Part shown: piece after piece, positions 33,881 to 43,553 of the stretch
Position numbering within the stretch: position 1 is the first letter of the stretch
How the letters are laid out: each line of letters begins with the position of its first letter
Source: Planotetraspora mira
GTDB lineage: Bacteria > Actinomycetota > Actinomycetes > Streptosporangiales > Streptosporangiaceae
NCBI RefSeq assembly: GCF_016863275.1
Contig: NZ_BOOO01000019.1
Location: 186,001-250,000 of the forward strand
DNA: 64,000 nt
Direction: 5' to 3'
Made by a program: the position numbers and the translations under genes
The notes under the pieces: model-generated
Databases searched by the model: none
Seen by the model: only the letters and a program-made list of their open reading frames with translations
Told to the model about the DNA's origin: nothing

Positions 33881-33920
33881 ATCGAGGCCTCTCCGATGGC
33901 TGCCGGGGAGGCCTCGATTT
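33881..33920 (+). terminator. Terminator after secreted protein B
   Basis: An 11-bp perfect stem ATCGAGGCCTC / GAGGCCTCGAT followed by TT, 8 nt past the stop. It points with the secreted-protein gene. Confidence 0.75.
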
Positions 33921-33928
33921 CGCCCTTG

Positions 33929-33961
33929 CTTCCACCGGCCGGGCGCTCCGGCCGGTGGAAG
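33929..33961 (-). terminator. Terminator of the MFS operon
   Basis: A 13-bp perfect stem CTTCCACCGGCCG / CGGCCGGTGGAAG with 7-nt loop, 7 nt beyond the MFS stop on the reverse strand. With the hairpin at 33881 it separates two convergent units. Confidence 0.7.
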
Positions 33962-33967
33962 CGGCGG

Positions 33968-35638
33968 TCACGTCTGGGATTGGAGTGCGGCCAACTCCCG
34001 GGCGACGGCGCGCTCATGCTCTTCGGCGTCCTCACGTGCCCGCCGGGGACTCCAGCGCCCGGTCATGACGAAGATGAACGGCAGGAAGATGATCTGTCCG
34101 GCGAGGCACACCCACCACCAGGTCTGCCACTGACCCGGCCCTTCCAGCGACGCCTTCTGGACCTCGGCCCCGTGCTCCTGCAGAACCTTGAGCTGCGGCC
34201 CCGCCTGCTGTACGACGGCGAGGTCGGCGGCGCCCACCTCCTGGGCCGCCCGGGCCGCGAGGTCAGGCGGAACGGAACCCGCCGGGTGTTCGGCCAACTC
34301 GGCGAAGATCTGCGGATGGGCGTTCACGATCGCCATCGCGGGGGCCGCCTGTGCCTGAGCGGCCTGCACCTCGGCTCCGTGCTCCACGAGCGGGGTGACG
34401 GCGGTGACCACGATCGGCACGAACGCCGCCGAGACGGCCACGACGACGCGCAGGATCCATCCCCAGACGGCGAGGCCGGTCGCGGTCGCGGCGGGGTTGT
34501 GCCTCTCGACGGTCTCGGTGAAGCTCGCCATCCAGGGGGCGTACGTCAGGCCGCCGAGGATGCCGATCGCGACGAACAGCGCGGCGAACGTGGAGTACTC
34601 GGTGTCCGGGTGGGTGGCGAGCGTCGCGAAGATCGCCGTGACGACGGCCGACCCGATGCCGCCGATGAGCATCAGGGGCTTGCGGACGCCGAGCCGGTCC
34701 GACAACAGGCCCGCCAGGACGAGAGCGACGGCGTTGGCCGCCCAGTACCAGTTGGCGAGCCCGTTGGCGCGCTGCTCGCTGTAGCCGAACGTCGAGGAGA
34801 AGTAGATGACGAAGTTGCCGACGGCCGCGTAGTACAGCAGCAGGTAGACGCTGATGGCGAAGGCCGAGCCGACCACGTCCAGCCGGAGCATCTGCCGCCA
34901 GTGCCCGGAGGCCTGCTGCTCGGCGTCGATGCCCCGGGCACGCGCCTCGATCAGGGCGCGGTCGCGCATGCTGACCATGACCTGGTCGCGCAGCCGCGGT
35001 GACAGCTCACGCAGGCCGAACAGGGCGACGACGAACACCACCAGGGCGCTGATCCCGGAGTAGCGGAGCTCGTCCTGCCAGGTCGCGGTGTCGAGGGTCG
35101 CGCTGGTGATGCTCGTGACCACGAGGCTTCCGATGACCGGGCCCATCGTCCAGTAGCCCATGGCGGTGGCGCGGCCGAGTTGCGGGGAGAAGTCGCGGAT
35201 CAGGGCGGGGGTGGCGACCAGGACGATGCCCTCGATGAAGCTGAGCACGGCGAACAACACCAGGTAGACGGTCTTGTTCGGTGAGCTCGGCAGGACCAGG
35301 ACCAGCACCCCGGCGACCAGCAGGCCGTACACGACGAGGTTCGCGCGGCCCCAGCGGTCGGCGAGCCCGGCGAGCAGCGACGCGAACGCGCCGATGGCGT
35401 TGCCGACGACCGACAGCCAGATGAAGTAGCCGAAGGTCATCTCATAGTGCGTGATGATCGAGGTGGCGACGGCGTACTGGATGTAGAGCAGGTAGTACAG
35501 CACGATCGTGGTGACGACCACGATCGCCAGATAGGCGTAGCGACGGCCCGACTCGGGGTAGTGCGCGAGGTCGCGGCGCCACAGCCGGCCCGCGAGACTT
35601 GGTGTGGCGGCGTCGTCGGCGGATGTGGAAACGGTCAC
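33968..35638 (-). CDS. MFS transporter, lactonase operon
   Basis: A 556-residue MFS permease. Twelve membrane segments are visible, with motif A-like GLADRWGRANLVVYG after TM2 and the second-half copy GLLSDRLGVRKPLML. A hydrophilic loop of about 100 residues between TM11 and TM12 (Ala/Glu/Gln-rich, from VEHGAEVQAAQAQ) is unusual and may form a periplasm-side or cytosolic helical hairpin. GTG 35638 follows GGGAG by 6 nt. It is the third gene of an operon with an acyl-CoA ligase and a phosphotriesterase-like enzyme and probably imports their substrate. Confidence 0.88.
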   Translation of the reverse strand: MTVSTSADDAATPSLAGRLWRRDLAHYPESGRRYAYLAIVVVTTIVLYYLLYIQYAVATSIITHYEMTFGYFIWLSVVGNAIGAFASLLAGLADRWGRANLVVYGLLVAGVLVLVLPSSPNKTVYLVLFAVLSFIEGIVLVATPALIRDFSPQLGRATAMGYWTMGPVIGSLVVTSITSATLDTATWQDELRYSGISALVVFVVALFGLRELSPRLRDQVMVSMRDRALIEARARGIDAEQQASGHWRQMLRLDVVGSAFAISVYLLLYYAAVGNFVIYFSSTFGYSEQRANGLANWYWAANAVALVLAGLLSDRLGVRKPLMLIGGIGSAVVTAIFATLATHPDTEYSTFAALFVAIGILGGLTYAPWMASFTETVERHNPAATATGLAVWGWILRVVVAVSAAFVPIVVTAVTPLVEHGAEVQAAQAQAAPAMAIVNAHPQIFAELAEHPAGSVPPDLAARAAQEVGAADLAVVQQAGPQLKVLQEHGAEVQKASLEGPGQWQTWWWVCLAGQIIFLPFIFVMTGRWSPRRAREDAEEHERAVARELAALQSQT

Positions 35639-35678
35639 ATTGGACTCCCTGGGTTGTCTCCCCCGAGAAACCGGAAAC

Positions 35679-36662
35679 TCAGGACGCTTCGAAGAAACGG
35701 CGGGGAACGTCCAGAAGCATCGAGGTGATCTGCTCGTCCGCCACGCCCTTGTCCCGCAGGTACGGCAGGACCTCCTGGCCGAGGTGCAGGTAGTGCCACT
35801 GGGGCAGGAACGGCATCACGTTCGGGTCGATCCAGTCGATGTAGCAGGCCGCGTCCTGCGACAGCACCATGCGGTCGGCGTAGCCGCGACGGCACATCTC
35901 GACCACGGTGTCGGCGCGCGCCTCGAAGGTGGTGTCCTGGTAGAGGCCGAACCGGTCCATGCCGAGAATGAATCCGGCGTCGGCGAGCTCGGCCAGATGA
36001 TCGCAGTCGGTGGTGTCGCCGCTGTGCCCGAGAACGATCCGGGACGGTTCCACGCCTTCCTCATCGCACAGCACCTTCTTGACCAGGGCTCCGGCCCGGG
36101 ATCCCGGGTGGGTGTGCACGGTGATCGGCGCCCCGGTGCGCTGGTGGGCGCGGGCGACGGCGCGCATCACCCGCTCGACGCCCGGCGTCAGCCCCTCATG
36201 GTCGATCGCGCACTTGAGCATCCCGGCCTTGACGCCCGTGCCGGCTATGCCGTCGGTGAGGTCGGTGACGAACATGTCGACCATCGGGTCCGGGACCTCG
36301 GTGCCGAGCACCGCATTGAGGGCCGGACCGCGGTGGAGGAAGAAGAACGGGACGCTGTCGTAGGTGTAGACCCCGGTCGCCACCACGATGTTGAGCTCCG
36401 GCACCTGCTCGGCGATCCGCTGGATCCGCGGGATGTACCGGCCGAGCCCGATCACCGTCGGGTCGACGATCGTCTTGACGCCCTGCTCGGCCAGGGCGCG
36501 CAACCTGGCGACCGCGTCGGCGATCCGCTCGTCCTCGTCGCCCCATTCGCCGGGATGGTTCAGCTGGACGTCGGCGGTGAGGACGAAGATGTGCTCGTGC
36601 ATATACGTCCGGCCGAGCTCGGCGGTGTCCACCGCGCCTTGGACGGTGTTGACGAGACTCAT
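35679..36662 (-). CDS. Phosphotriesterase-like lactonase
   Basis: A 327-residue amidohydrolase-superfamily enzyme. The binuclear metal set is complete: His22 and His24 in YMHEH, the carbamylated lysine in GMLKCAIDHEG (Lys150), His183 in TVHTH, His213 in LGHSGDT and Asp270 in LSQDAA. Spacing matches the PLL group (lactonases with side phosphotriesterase activity) rather than true phosphotriesterases. It probably hydrolyses a lactone or related ester in the cytosol. The ATG overlaps the ligase stop (ATGA), which couples the two steps: ring opening to an acid, then CoA activation. Substrate unknown. Confidence 0.88.
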   Translation of the reverse strand: MSLVNTVQGAVDTAELGRTYMHEHIFVLTADVQLNHPGEWGDEDERIADAVARLRALAEQGVKTIVDPTVIGLGRYIPRIQRIAEQVPELNIVVATGVYTYDSVPFFFLHRGPALNAVLGTEVPDPMVDMFVTDLTDGIAGTGVKAGMLKCAIDHEGLTPGVERVMRAVARAHQRTGAPITVHTHPGSRAGALVKKVLCDEEGVEPSRIVLGHSGDTTDCDHLAELADAGFILGMDRFGLYQDTTFEARADTVVEMCRRGYADRMVLSQDAACYIDWIDPNVMPFLPQWHYLHLGQEVLPYLRDKGVADEQITSMLLDVPRRFFEAS

Positions 36663-38170
36663 GCGCGCAGCTCCTTCTTGAGGATCTTGCCGGTGGGACC
36701 GACGGGCAGAGCGTCGAGGAAGCGGATCTCTCGCGGATACTTGTAGGCCGCCAGATGCTCCCTGCAGAAGGCGATGACCTCCTGCTCGGTGACGACCGCG
36801 CCCGGGTGGAGCGTCACACAGGCGACGACCTCCTCACCGAGCCGCATGTCCGGGCGGCCGATGACCGCCGCCCCGGAGATCGCCGGGTGGGTGTAGAGGA
36901 TCTCTTCGACCTCGCGGGGATAGACGTTGTATCCGCCGCGGATGATGAGGTCCTTCTTACGGTCCACCACGAACAGGTAGCCGTCGTCGTCGGCGTAGGC
37001 GAGGTCACCGGTGTGGAACCAGCCGCCGCGGAACACCTGGGCGGTGTCCTCTGGCCGGTTCCAGTAGCCCTTCATGACGTTGTGCCCGCGCACGACGATC
37101 TCGCCGACCTGGTCCGGGCCGGGCGGCAGGGGCCGCTCCTCCTCATCCACGATCATGGTCTGCACACCCCAGATCGGCTTGCCGATCGAGCCGACCTTGC
37201 GCTGCTCCGCGCTGATGTTGAACGTGGTGGTGCTGGCCGTCTCGGACAGGCCGTATCCCTCGAGGATGACCACACCGGGGAACTTCTCCTCGAACGCCCG
37301 GAGGATCTCGCCGGGAATCGCGGCCCCGCCCGAGACGCCCACCCGCAGCGACGCCAGGTCCCGGCCCGAGGTGTCGGCCTGCAGCATGGCGAAGTACATG
37401 GTCGGCACGCCCGAGAAGATCGTGCAGCGGTGCCGTTCGATGGCCTCCACGACGGGCCCGACCTCGAAGCGGGGCACCAGCGCGACCGTCCCGCCGAACC
37501 GCACGGCCACGTTGAGCACGCTGGACAACCCGAAGACGTGGAACAGCGGCAGCACCGCCAGGCCGATGTCGTCGTCGCGGAACCCGAACAGCTCTCCGCC
37601 GACGGTGCAGTTCATGTAGAGCTGGAAGTGCGTGAGCTCGGCGCCCTTGGGCCGTCCGGTGGTTCCGCTGGTGTAGAGCAGGACGGCCGTGTCGTCGGCG
37701 TCGGTCGTCTCGATCTCACCGGTGTCGGCCGCGGCGTACAACTCGGCGTACGGAAGGGTCCCCTCGGGGCGCTCGTCGTCGCCGGGCAGGGTCACCACGT
37801 AGGTCGGGACGGTCCCGGCGGCCTTGGCCGCCGGCTCGGCGATCGACGCGAACGTGATGAGCACCCGCGCGCCCGAGTCCTCCAGGTGGTACGCGATCTC
37901 GGAGGCGTGCAGCAGCGGGTTCAGCGGGACCATGATCAGGCCCGCCTTGAGGATCGCGAAGTAGCTGAACAGGAACTCCGGGAGGTTGGGCAGGTGGACC
38001 GCCACCCGGTCGCCGGGCTCCAGCCCGAGCCCGCGCAGGCTCGCGGCGACCCGTCCGGACATCTCGTCGACCTGGCTGTAGGTGAAGCTCAGGTCCCCGA
38101 TGTGGCAGAGCGTCTTGTCGGGCCGGGCCTGCCGCGATTCGCGGAGGATCGTCGCGAGGTTGAAGCTCAT
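36659..38170 (-). CDS. Acyl-CoA ligase (AMP-binding)
   Basis: A 503-residue adenylate-forming enzyme. Core motifs are LLYTSGTTGRPKGAELTH (A3), GYGLSETASTT (A5), YWNRPEDTA and WFHTGDLAYADDDGYLFVVDRKKD (A7/A8 region, here split by words), and the C-terminal catalytic lysine in PTGKILKKEL. It resembles long-chain or cyclohexane-carboxylate-type ligases. GGGAG is 4-5 nt before ATG 38170; a longer reading to 38242 is not needed. First gene of the operon with the lactonase and MFS transporter, so it likely activates the carboxylate produced from an imported lactone. Confidence 0.9.
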   Translation of the reverse strand: MSFNLATILRESRQARPDKTLCHIGDLSFTYSQVDEMSGRVAASLRGLGLEPGDRVAVHLPNLPEFLFSYFAILKAGLIMVPLNPLLHASEIAYHLEDSGARVLITFASIAEPAAKAAGTVPTYVVTLPGDDERPEGTLPYAELYAAADTGEIETTDADDTAVLLYTSGTTGRPKGAELTHFQLYMNCTVGGELFGFRDDDIGLAVLPLFHVFGLSSVLNVAVRFGGTVALVPRFEVGPVVEAIERHRCTIFSGVPTMYFAMLQADTSGRDLASLRVGVSGGAAIPGEILRAFEEKFPGVVILEGYGLSETASTTTFNISAEQRKVGSIGKPIWGVQTMIVDEEERPLPPGPDQVGEIVVRGHNVMKGYWNRPEDTAQVFRGGWFHTGDLAYADDDGYLFVVDRKKDLIIRGGYNVYPREVEEILYTHPAISGAAVIGRPDMRLGEEVVACVTLHPGAVVTEQEVIAFCREHLAAYKYPREIRFLDALPVGPTGKILKKELRA

Positions 38171-38343
38171 GATGCTCCCGCTCTGTTCGTACCGACCGTC
38201 CGGTATGCCGCGCAACGTACTGCTCGCCTCATCCGGTGTCAATGGATCTCACATGTGCGAGATACGGCCGGTGCGCGGCGCGCCCGCGAGCGCCGCCGCC
38301 CGCCCTTGCCTGTCGTAGAGGGGACACGAATCAGCGGCGCCCG

Positions 38344-38922
38344 TCACATGTCGGCGGACCTTCTCCGCCGCGACGAGGAGGGCGTGAACAGGCCGGGACC
38401 TCGACGCCAGATCAGGATGGCCAGGGGAACGAGCACGGCGACCCCGGCGACGCCCAGAACATGGGTGAGGTGCACCAGTTTCTTCCCGGCGTCCACCACG
38501 GTGCCCGCCGGATCGGCCGGGTCGTAGATCACCTGCCGGGTTTCCCCCATAGTCGGACGCCCCTCCCAGCGAGAGGTGCCGACCTTTGTCCTGATCACCA
38601 CCCCGTCCCGGGTGGCGAATTGAACGACGGTTCCATCGAACCGATGCCGGCGTGTGTCGTCGATCCCGACGACGACGGCCGTGGACACGATTCCATGGTC
38701 GAGCACCTGACGTACGCGCATGAAGTCGTACGCCGTGACGAGCGCGATCACGATGGCGGCAAGGACCATCACGATCGCGATCTCGCCGTGAAAGGAGGAC
38801 ACCCGATCCCAGGTCGACAGCTCCGAATAGGTGGGAATCGCGTCCGATCCGGCGGCGGCGTTCGTCTTGTGATGGTGAAGCCGGCGTTGCCTACGCCGCC
38901 TTGCGGTCTTCTCACGGCCCAT
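38344..38922 (-). CDS. DUF3592-type membrane protein
   Basis: A 192-residue protein with a very basic N-terminus (RRRRQRRLHHHK), a membrane segment at about 46-66, a beta-rich extracytoplasmic part (ATVVVGIDDTRRHRFDGT and VIYDPADPAGTVVD) and a second membrane segment at about 152-172, then a basic tail. The YDPADPA motif is typical of DUF3592, a family of unknown function. It lies between the ligase operon and the NurA gene on the same strand with a 52-nt gap to the latter and is probably an independent gene. Confidence 0.75.
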   Translation of the reverse strand: MGREKTARRRRQRRLHHHKTNAAAGSDAIPTYSELSTWDRVSSFHGEIAIVMVLAAIVIALVTAYDFMRVRQVLDHGIVSTAVVVGIDDTRRHRFDGTVVQFATRDGVVIRTKVGTSRWEGRPTMGETRQVIYDPADPAGTVVDAGKKLVHLTHVLGVAGVAVLVPLAILIWRRGPGLFTPSSSRRRRSADM

Positions 38923-38974
38923 GGGTTCCCCTCGGCCGGCCCCTTAGACCAACGGCCGGTGAGCCCCGGAGGTT

Positions 38975-39955
38975 TCAACGGTCGGCGGCGGCGCGCAGGG
39001 ATCGGTAGAGCAGACGGGGATCGCCGAGCCGATGACGTAGGAGCTTCTCGAGTCCGCCGATGGGGACGAGATTCTGAGGCGCACGCGGGTCCTTGTAGTC
39101 CACGCCCGCGAGGGACGGCAGGGCAAGCGTGACCGCGTCAGCGAGCCGCACCGCCTCGTCCGGTTTCATGTCCGCGCCGCTCTCGCACCGCACGACCCCC
39201 GCCCAGGGCGCGGCCGATCGGATCGGCAGGGCCACATACCAGGCGTGGCGGCGCCAGCTTGTGCCCATGAGGAAGACCGGTGTGCGTTGCCCGGGACCGA
39301 GCGCGGAGACCACGGCGGCCTGGGGCCCAGGGAGATAGGCCGTGTGGTGCGTCTTGATGTAGCCCACGGTCCGTGGCAGGTGGGTGCGACCGCGGAGCGG
39401 CCCGTCGACGAGCAGCAGGTCGTCCTCACCGGCGTCATCGGCTCGGGCGCGAACCGAGAGATCCACTTCGAGCTCGGTGAGCCGCTGCTGAAGAGCGAGG
39501 GAGAGTCCCTCCATGGAGTCGTCGGCCGCGGTCTCCACTCGATAGATGCCGGCGGTCGTCTTGATGTCCGACGCGTACGGCGAGGCGGTGAACAGAGATC
39601 GGCGCACCTCGACGGCGGCGAGCGTCGCGGGCGCGGCCCCGCCGGGAGCGCAGCGGACGATCCCGGCGGCATAGGAGGCGGCGACGCCCGGCGAGGGCGG
39701 AGCGACGCCCGCGTCGTGGCTCCAGACGCGGGCGTCGATGCGGCGGACGCCGTCGGCTATCGACATCACCGCGGGTGGCGCGGCGTCGGGGGCGGGACTG
39801 ACGGGACGCCAGTCGGCGGCGGGGAGCTCGACGTCCAGGTCGAGCTCAGCGCTCGTCGCGCCCAGTTCGGCGAGCGCGTCGGCGGCCAGTGCCGCCGAGT
39901 ACCCGGGGTCCCACGCGTCGACGGTGAACCCGCCGTGTCCGATCGCGATGCTCAC
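38975..39955 (-). CDS. nurA: NurA-domain nuclease
   Basis: A 326-residue protein. It is weakly conserved but has the NurA landmarks: an N-terminal acidic motif SIADGVRRID (Asp68), the central LLLVDGPLRG (Asp184) followed by VGYIKTHH (199-204), and C-terminal PIGGLEKLLRHRLGD. NurA is a 5'-3' exonuclease and endonuclease dependent on Mn2+ that works with the HerA translocase in archaea. The start GTG overlaps the SbcC stop by 4 bp (GTGA), placing it as the last gene of herA-sbcD-sbcC-nurA. Context raises confidence, since motif evidence alone is moderate. Confidence 0.8.
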   Translation of the reverse strand: MSIAIGHGGFTVDAWDPGYSAALAADALAELGATSAELDLDVELPAADWRPVSPAPDAAPPAVMSIADGVRRIDARVWSHDAGVAPPSPGVAASYAAGIVRCAPGGAAPATLAAVEVRRSLFTASPYASDIKTTAGIYRVETAADDSMEGLSLALQQRLTELEVDLSVRARADDAGEDDLLLVDGPLRGRTHLPRTVGYIKTHHTAYLPGPQAAVVSALGPGQRTPVFLMGTSWRRHAWYVALPIRSAAPWAGVVRCESGADMKPDEAVRLADAVTLALPSLAGVDYKDPRAPQNLVPIGGLEKLLRHRLGDPRLLYRSLRAAADR

Positions 39956-42390
39956 TGCGCCGCCTTCGTCAGATGCGAGCCCTTGGCGTCCCGGGTGATC
40001 TCGAAGCGGACCGGCACTCTGTCCGCGAGCGCGGGCACGTGCGTGACCACCCCGACCATCCGCTCTCCACCTGTGGCCAGGCGTTCCAGCGTGGTGGCGA
40101 CGGTGTCCAGCGTGGCAGGGTCAAGGGTGCCGAACCCCTCGTCGAGAAAGATCGAGTCCAGGCTGCGGGCGGCGGCCGCGGACAGTCCCGCCACCTGGCT
40201 CGACAAAGCCAGCGCGAGGGCCAGCGCGGCTTGGAACGTCTCCCCACCGGACAACGTGCGAGCGCTGCGCCGCATCCCCGCCTCGCCGTAGTCGATGACC
40301 TCGATGTCGCTCTTGGGGCTGACCGCCAGCTCGTATTGGCCGTCGGTCAGGTCCCGCAGGGTGTCGGAGGCAGTGGCGACCAGCAGCTCCAGCGCTTCGG
40401 AGCACAGCCACCGTTCGAAGGCGTCGGCACGCAGCCGGAGCGCGAGTTCGTGGGCGACTCTCGCCTCCTGTTCCTTCGCGGCCGCGAACTCGGCCAGCTG
40501 CCTGGCGCGTTCGCGGTTCTCCCTCACCCGGTCCAGCTGCGCCGCCGCCTGGGTGACGGCGGCGGTCACGAACTCGCCGATCGCGCTGGGTGTGACCTCA
40601 CCGGAAACGGCGACGTCGTGCTCCGCCAGCCGCCGGAGGAGCTCGGCCCGCTCCCCGTCCAGCCGCCGGCCTCCCTCGTCGATCTCCCCGTCCTGTACGG
40701 CCAGGGCGTCCCGCTCTCGGACGACGACCTCACCACGCCAGGCGAGCAGTTCGGCCCACGCGCGCCCGAGATCCTTTCGATCCAGGGGCGGCGCGCCGAA
40801 CGCCACGACGGTGTCGCGAGCCGCGTCCAGGTCACGCCACGAAAGGTCGGCCCTGTTCCGCAGGTCTCCTGCGCGCCGCTCGGCCTCGGCCAGTTTCGCC
40901 CGGAACTCCCGTGTGCTCTTCCTGCACGCGGCGGCCCGGAGCTCTGCCTTCTGGCAGGCGACCAGGCGCTCCTCGAGGTCGGCCCGGTCTCCCGTGGCCT
41001 GCGGGGACTCCGCCAGCCGTTCACCGCAGATCTGCACCTGCTTCGCGGCGTGGTGGGCGTCGTTCTCGGCCTGACGGTGCCGGGAGGAGACCTCGGCCGC
41101 GCGCTTCTTGCGGACCTGAACCTCCTGCTCCGCCGTATGAAGATCGGACAGGGCGGCATGCCGGGGGATGTCGGTGACGGGGCTCAGACAGGTGGGACAC
41201 GGCTCCCCGACGACCAACTTCTCGGCGAGCGCCGCGGCGGCGTGGGCATCACGCGATTCGTCCCGGCCGCGCTCGGCCGCCGCCAGCGCCGCGTCAGCCT
41301 GCTCGGCCTCGCCGGCGAGCCGTTCCAGCGCGGTCTGCGCCTCCTGTGCCTCCGCTTCGGCCTGCGCGAGGTCGGCTTCCCTCCGTGCCTGCTCCTCAAG
41401 GGCGGCCAGCGCGGCGGCGAGGGCCGCCCTGTCTCCCAGAGCGGTCAGTTCCTCGTCGGCACGCTGTTCCTCGGCCTCCAGCCGCCCGATCTCGATGCCG
41501 AGCGCGGCGATCCCCTTCTCCGCCTCGCGCTGCTCCCCCGCCAAGGTCGGGACGTCGTCGGGCATGCGGAGGCCGGTGAGCGCGGCCAGCCTTTCGGCGA
41601 TCGCGTCCCTGTCGCGGATCTTCCTCTGCAGGGATTCCTCCTGGTCGCGCAGCGTGCCGAGGTCGCCCTGGATACGGTCACGCAGAGCGCGCAGCGCGGC
41701 GAGCCGCCGGGCGGCGGCGCGCTCGTCGTCCTCACCTGCGCCGCTGAGACCGGAGAGCTCGTTGCGAGCGAACTCCGCGGCCTGCTTCGCCAGGTCCTCC
41801 TCACGCCCGGCACGCTTCTGGATACGCTCGTAGACCTCTGCGTCGAGCAACTGGACCAGCAGGTCCTGCCGCTCGCGGGGCCGGGCATGCAGGAATTCCG
41901 CGAACTTGCCCTGCGGGAGCACCACGCACTGCGTGAAGAACTTGTACTCGAGACCCGTGATCTTCTGAACCTCGTCGCTGACCGCTTCGCCCTCGGCGAC
42001 CGGGCGCACGACCGCGTCCATGATCTCGGCGAGCTCGGCGGTCGAAGGCACGCCGGGGTCGAGTTCGTCGAGCCTGGCCTCCTTGGTGTGCACCGTGCCC
42101 TTGGCGTCACGCCGGAGAGACCGCGCCACGGCATGGCGGCGGCCGGAGGACTCGAAGACCAGCACGACCTTGCCGTAGACAGCCGAAGGCGAGAGCGCAT
42201 GGGCGATGACGTTCTCCTTGCCCCAGCGCGGGACGGTTCCGTACAAGGCGAAGCAGATCGCGTCGATGATCGTGCTCTTGCCCGCTCCCGTGGGCCCGAC
42301 CAGCGCGAAGTAGTCCACGTCGGCGAAGTCGACCGTGACCGCCTCGCGGAAGCTGCCGAAATTGTCCAGGTGAAGCCGCAGAGGGCGCAT
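39952..42390 (-). CDS. sbcC: SbcC/Rad50-like SMC-family ATPase
   Basis: An 812-residue ATPase. Walker A is GPTGAGKST (32-40). Long coiled coils rich in Glu/Ala/Arg flank a zinc hook CPTC (Cys398, Cys401). The C-terminal half of the ATPase has the signature LSGGE (713-717) and Walker B FLDEG (748-752). Rad50-type proteins tether DNA ends and gate the Mre11 nuclease. It is shorter than E. coli SbcC, with coils of about 200 residues per arm. The ATG is joined to the SbcD stop in TGATG, so the two are coupled. Confidence 0.95.
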   Translation of the reverse strand: MRPLRLHLDNFGSFREAVTVDFADVDYFALVGPTGAGKSTIIDAICFALYGTVPRWGKENVIAHALSPSAVYGKVVLVFESSGRRHAVARSLRRDAKGTVHTKEARLDELDPGVPSTAELAEIMDAVVRPVAEGEAVSDEVQKITGLEYKFFTQCVVLPQGKFAEFLHARPRERQDLLVQLLDAEVYERIQKRAGREEDLAKQAAEFARNELSGLSGAGEDDERAAARRLAALRALRDRIQGDLGTLRDQEESLQRKIRDRDAIAERLAALTGLRMPDDVPTLAGEQREAEKGIAALGIEIGRLEAEEQRADEELTALGDRAALAAALAALEEQARREADLAQAEAEAQEAQTALERLAGEAEQADAALAAAERGRDESRDAHAAAALAEKLVVGEPCPTCLSPVTDIPRHAALSDLHTAEQEVQVRKKRAAEVSSRHRQAENDAHHAAKQVQICGERLAESPQATGDRADLEERLVACQKAELRAAACRKSTREFRAKLAEAERRAGDLRNRADLSWRDLDAARDTVVAFGAPPLDRKDLGRAWAELLAWRGEVVVRERDALAVQDGEIDEGGRRLDGERAELLRRLAEHDVAVSGEVTPSAIGEFVTAAVTQAAAQLDRVRENRERARQLAEFAAAKEQEARVAHELALRLRADAFERWLCSEALELLVATASDTLRDLTDGQYELAVSPKSDIEVIDYGEAGMRRSARTLSGGETFQAALALALALSSQVAGLSAAAARSLDSIFLDEGFGTLDPATLDTVATTLERLATGGERMVGVVTHVPALADRVPVRFEITRDAKGSHLTKAAQ

Positions 42391-43544
42391 CAGCTCGTCA
42401 CCTCGTCATACAGCCGGTCGAACAGGGCGGCGACCTCGCCATCGTCCCTGCCGGTGTCCGCCAGGTAGTCGCGGAACAACTCGCGTGGACTGCGCGGGGA
42501 CCCGTTGCCCGCGCTCCCTCTGCGCTGCGGACGCGTCGGGCGGAAGCGCTCGTCGATGTCGACGTCCAGGGCATTCGGCAGGATCTCCCGCACCGCCTCG
42601 GCGAGCCCGGGCCGGGGCCTCTCCTCAACGATCACGCGCAGCCAGGTCTCGCCCAACTCGTCCGCCATCTCCTCGAGCTTCTCCAGCGACCCGTTCACCG
42701 TGGCCAGGGCGCGGGCCGAGTCGACGACGACATCGCGGACCACCGCCGGACGGCTCGGTTCCACCGTGACGAGCAGCGCCCCCGGACTGTTCCGCTCCTC
42801 CCCGAAGTCGACCGCGAGGGGAGAACCGCTGTACCAGATCGGGCACGCCCCGGGAATCTGCTGACGCCGGTGGAGATGCCCCAGCGCGACGTACTGCGTC
42901 GACGCCGGGAAGGCGGTGGCCTCGAAGTAATAAGAGAAGATCGACTGAGCCTCGCGCTCGCCGCCGCCGAGTTTCCCGCCGGGCAGCGTGCCGTGTGTCG
43001 TGACCAGGTTGACGGTGTCGGCGGAGAAGTCCCTGGTGAGGGCGCCGATCAACATGGCGATCCGTTCGGCGTAGTCGCGATTGTGTTCCGCGGCGGTACC
43101 CGAGAGCACCTCGGCCGCGCGGACCACGTAGCGGCGTGACAGGAACGGCAGGACGGCCAACTGGACCGGCTCACCGGAGCGTGCCGTGAACGAGAGAGTT
43201 CCGCCCTGGCCGGGCCGCCGGAAGGTGCCGACGACGTGGATGCCCAACGCCCCCAGCACGGGCCGGTAGACATCGAACAGATGAGGGTTGTCATGATTCC
43301 CGGCGAGCACGACCACATCGCGCCCCTCTTCACGCAACTCCATCAGCGTGGGCATCACCAGGGACTGTGCCTCCGGCGTGGGCGCGGAGGTGTCGAAGAC
43401 GTCGCCGGCCACGATGACCGCGTCGACGTCCTCTTCTCGAGCCACCTCGACGAGTTCACGCAGCACAGCACGGTGTTCGTCGATCCGGGGTCGGCCCTTG
43501 AGCACCTTGCCGACATGCCAGTCGGCGGTGTGCAGGATTTTCAT
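42390..43544 (-). CDS. sbcD: SbcD/Mre11-like exonuclease
   Basis: A 384-residue calcineurin-like phosphoesterase. All five Mre11 motifs are visible: HTADWHVGK (5-13), IVAGDVFD (44-51), LAGNHDN (80-86), a TTHGTLPGG histidine and ALGHLHRRQ. It degrades or nicks DNA ends as a dimer with SbcC. The gene starts 9 nt after HerA and its stop overlaps the SbcC start. The C-terminus after residue 300 is likely the SbcC-binding region. Confidence 0.95.
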   Translation of the reverse strand: MKILHTADWHVGKVLKGRPRIDEHRAVLRELVEVAREEDVDAVIVAGDVFDTSAPTPEAQSLVMPTLMELREEGRDVVVLAGNHDNPHLFDVYRPVLGALGIHVVGTFRRPGQGGTLSFTARSGEPVQLAVLPFLSRRYVVRAAEVLSGTAAEHNRDYAERIAMLIGALTRDFSADTVNLVTTHGTLPGGKLGGGEREAQSIFSYYFEATAFPASTQYVALGHLHRRQQIPGACPIWYSGSPLAVDFGEERNSPGALLVTVEPSRPAVVRDVVVDSARALATVNGSLEKLEEMADELGETWLRVIVEERPRPGLAEAVREILPNALDVDIDERFRPTRPQRRGSAGNGSPRSPRELFRDYLADTGRDDGEVAALFDRLYDEVTS

Positions 43545-43553
43545 CCGGCTCCT

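Noticed and set aside
39973-42468. 831-codon open frame on the + strand
   Set aside because: Antisense to sbcC, which has all ATPase and zinc-hook motifs.
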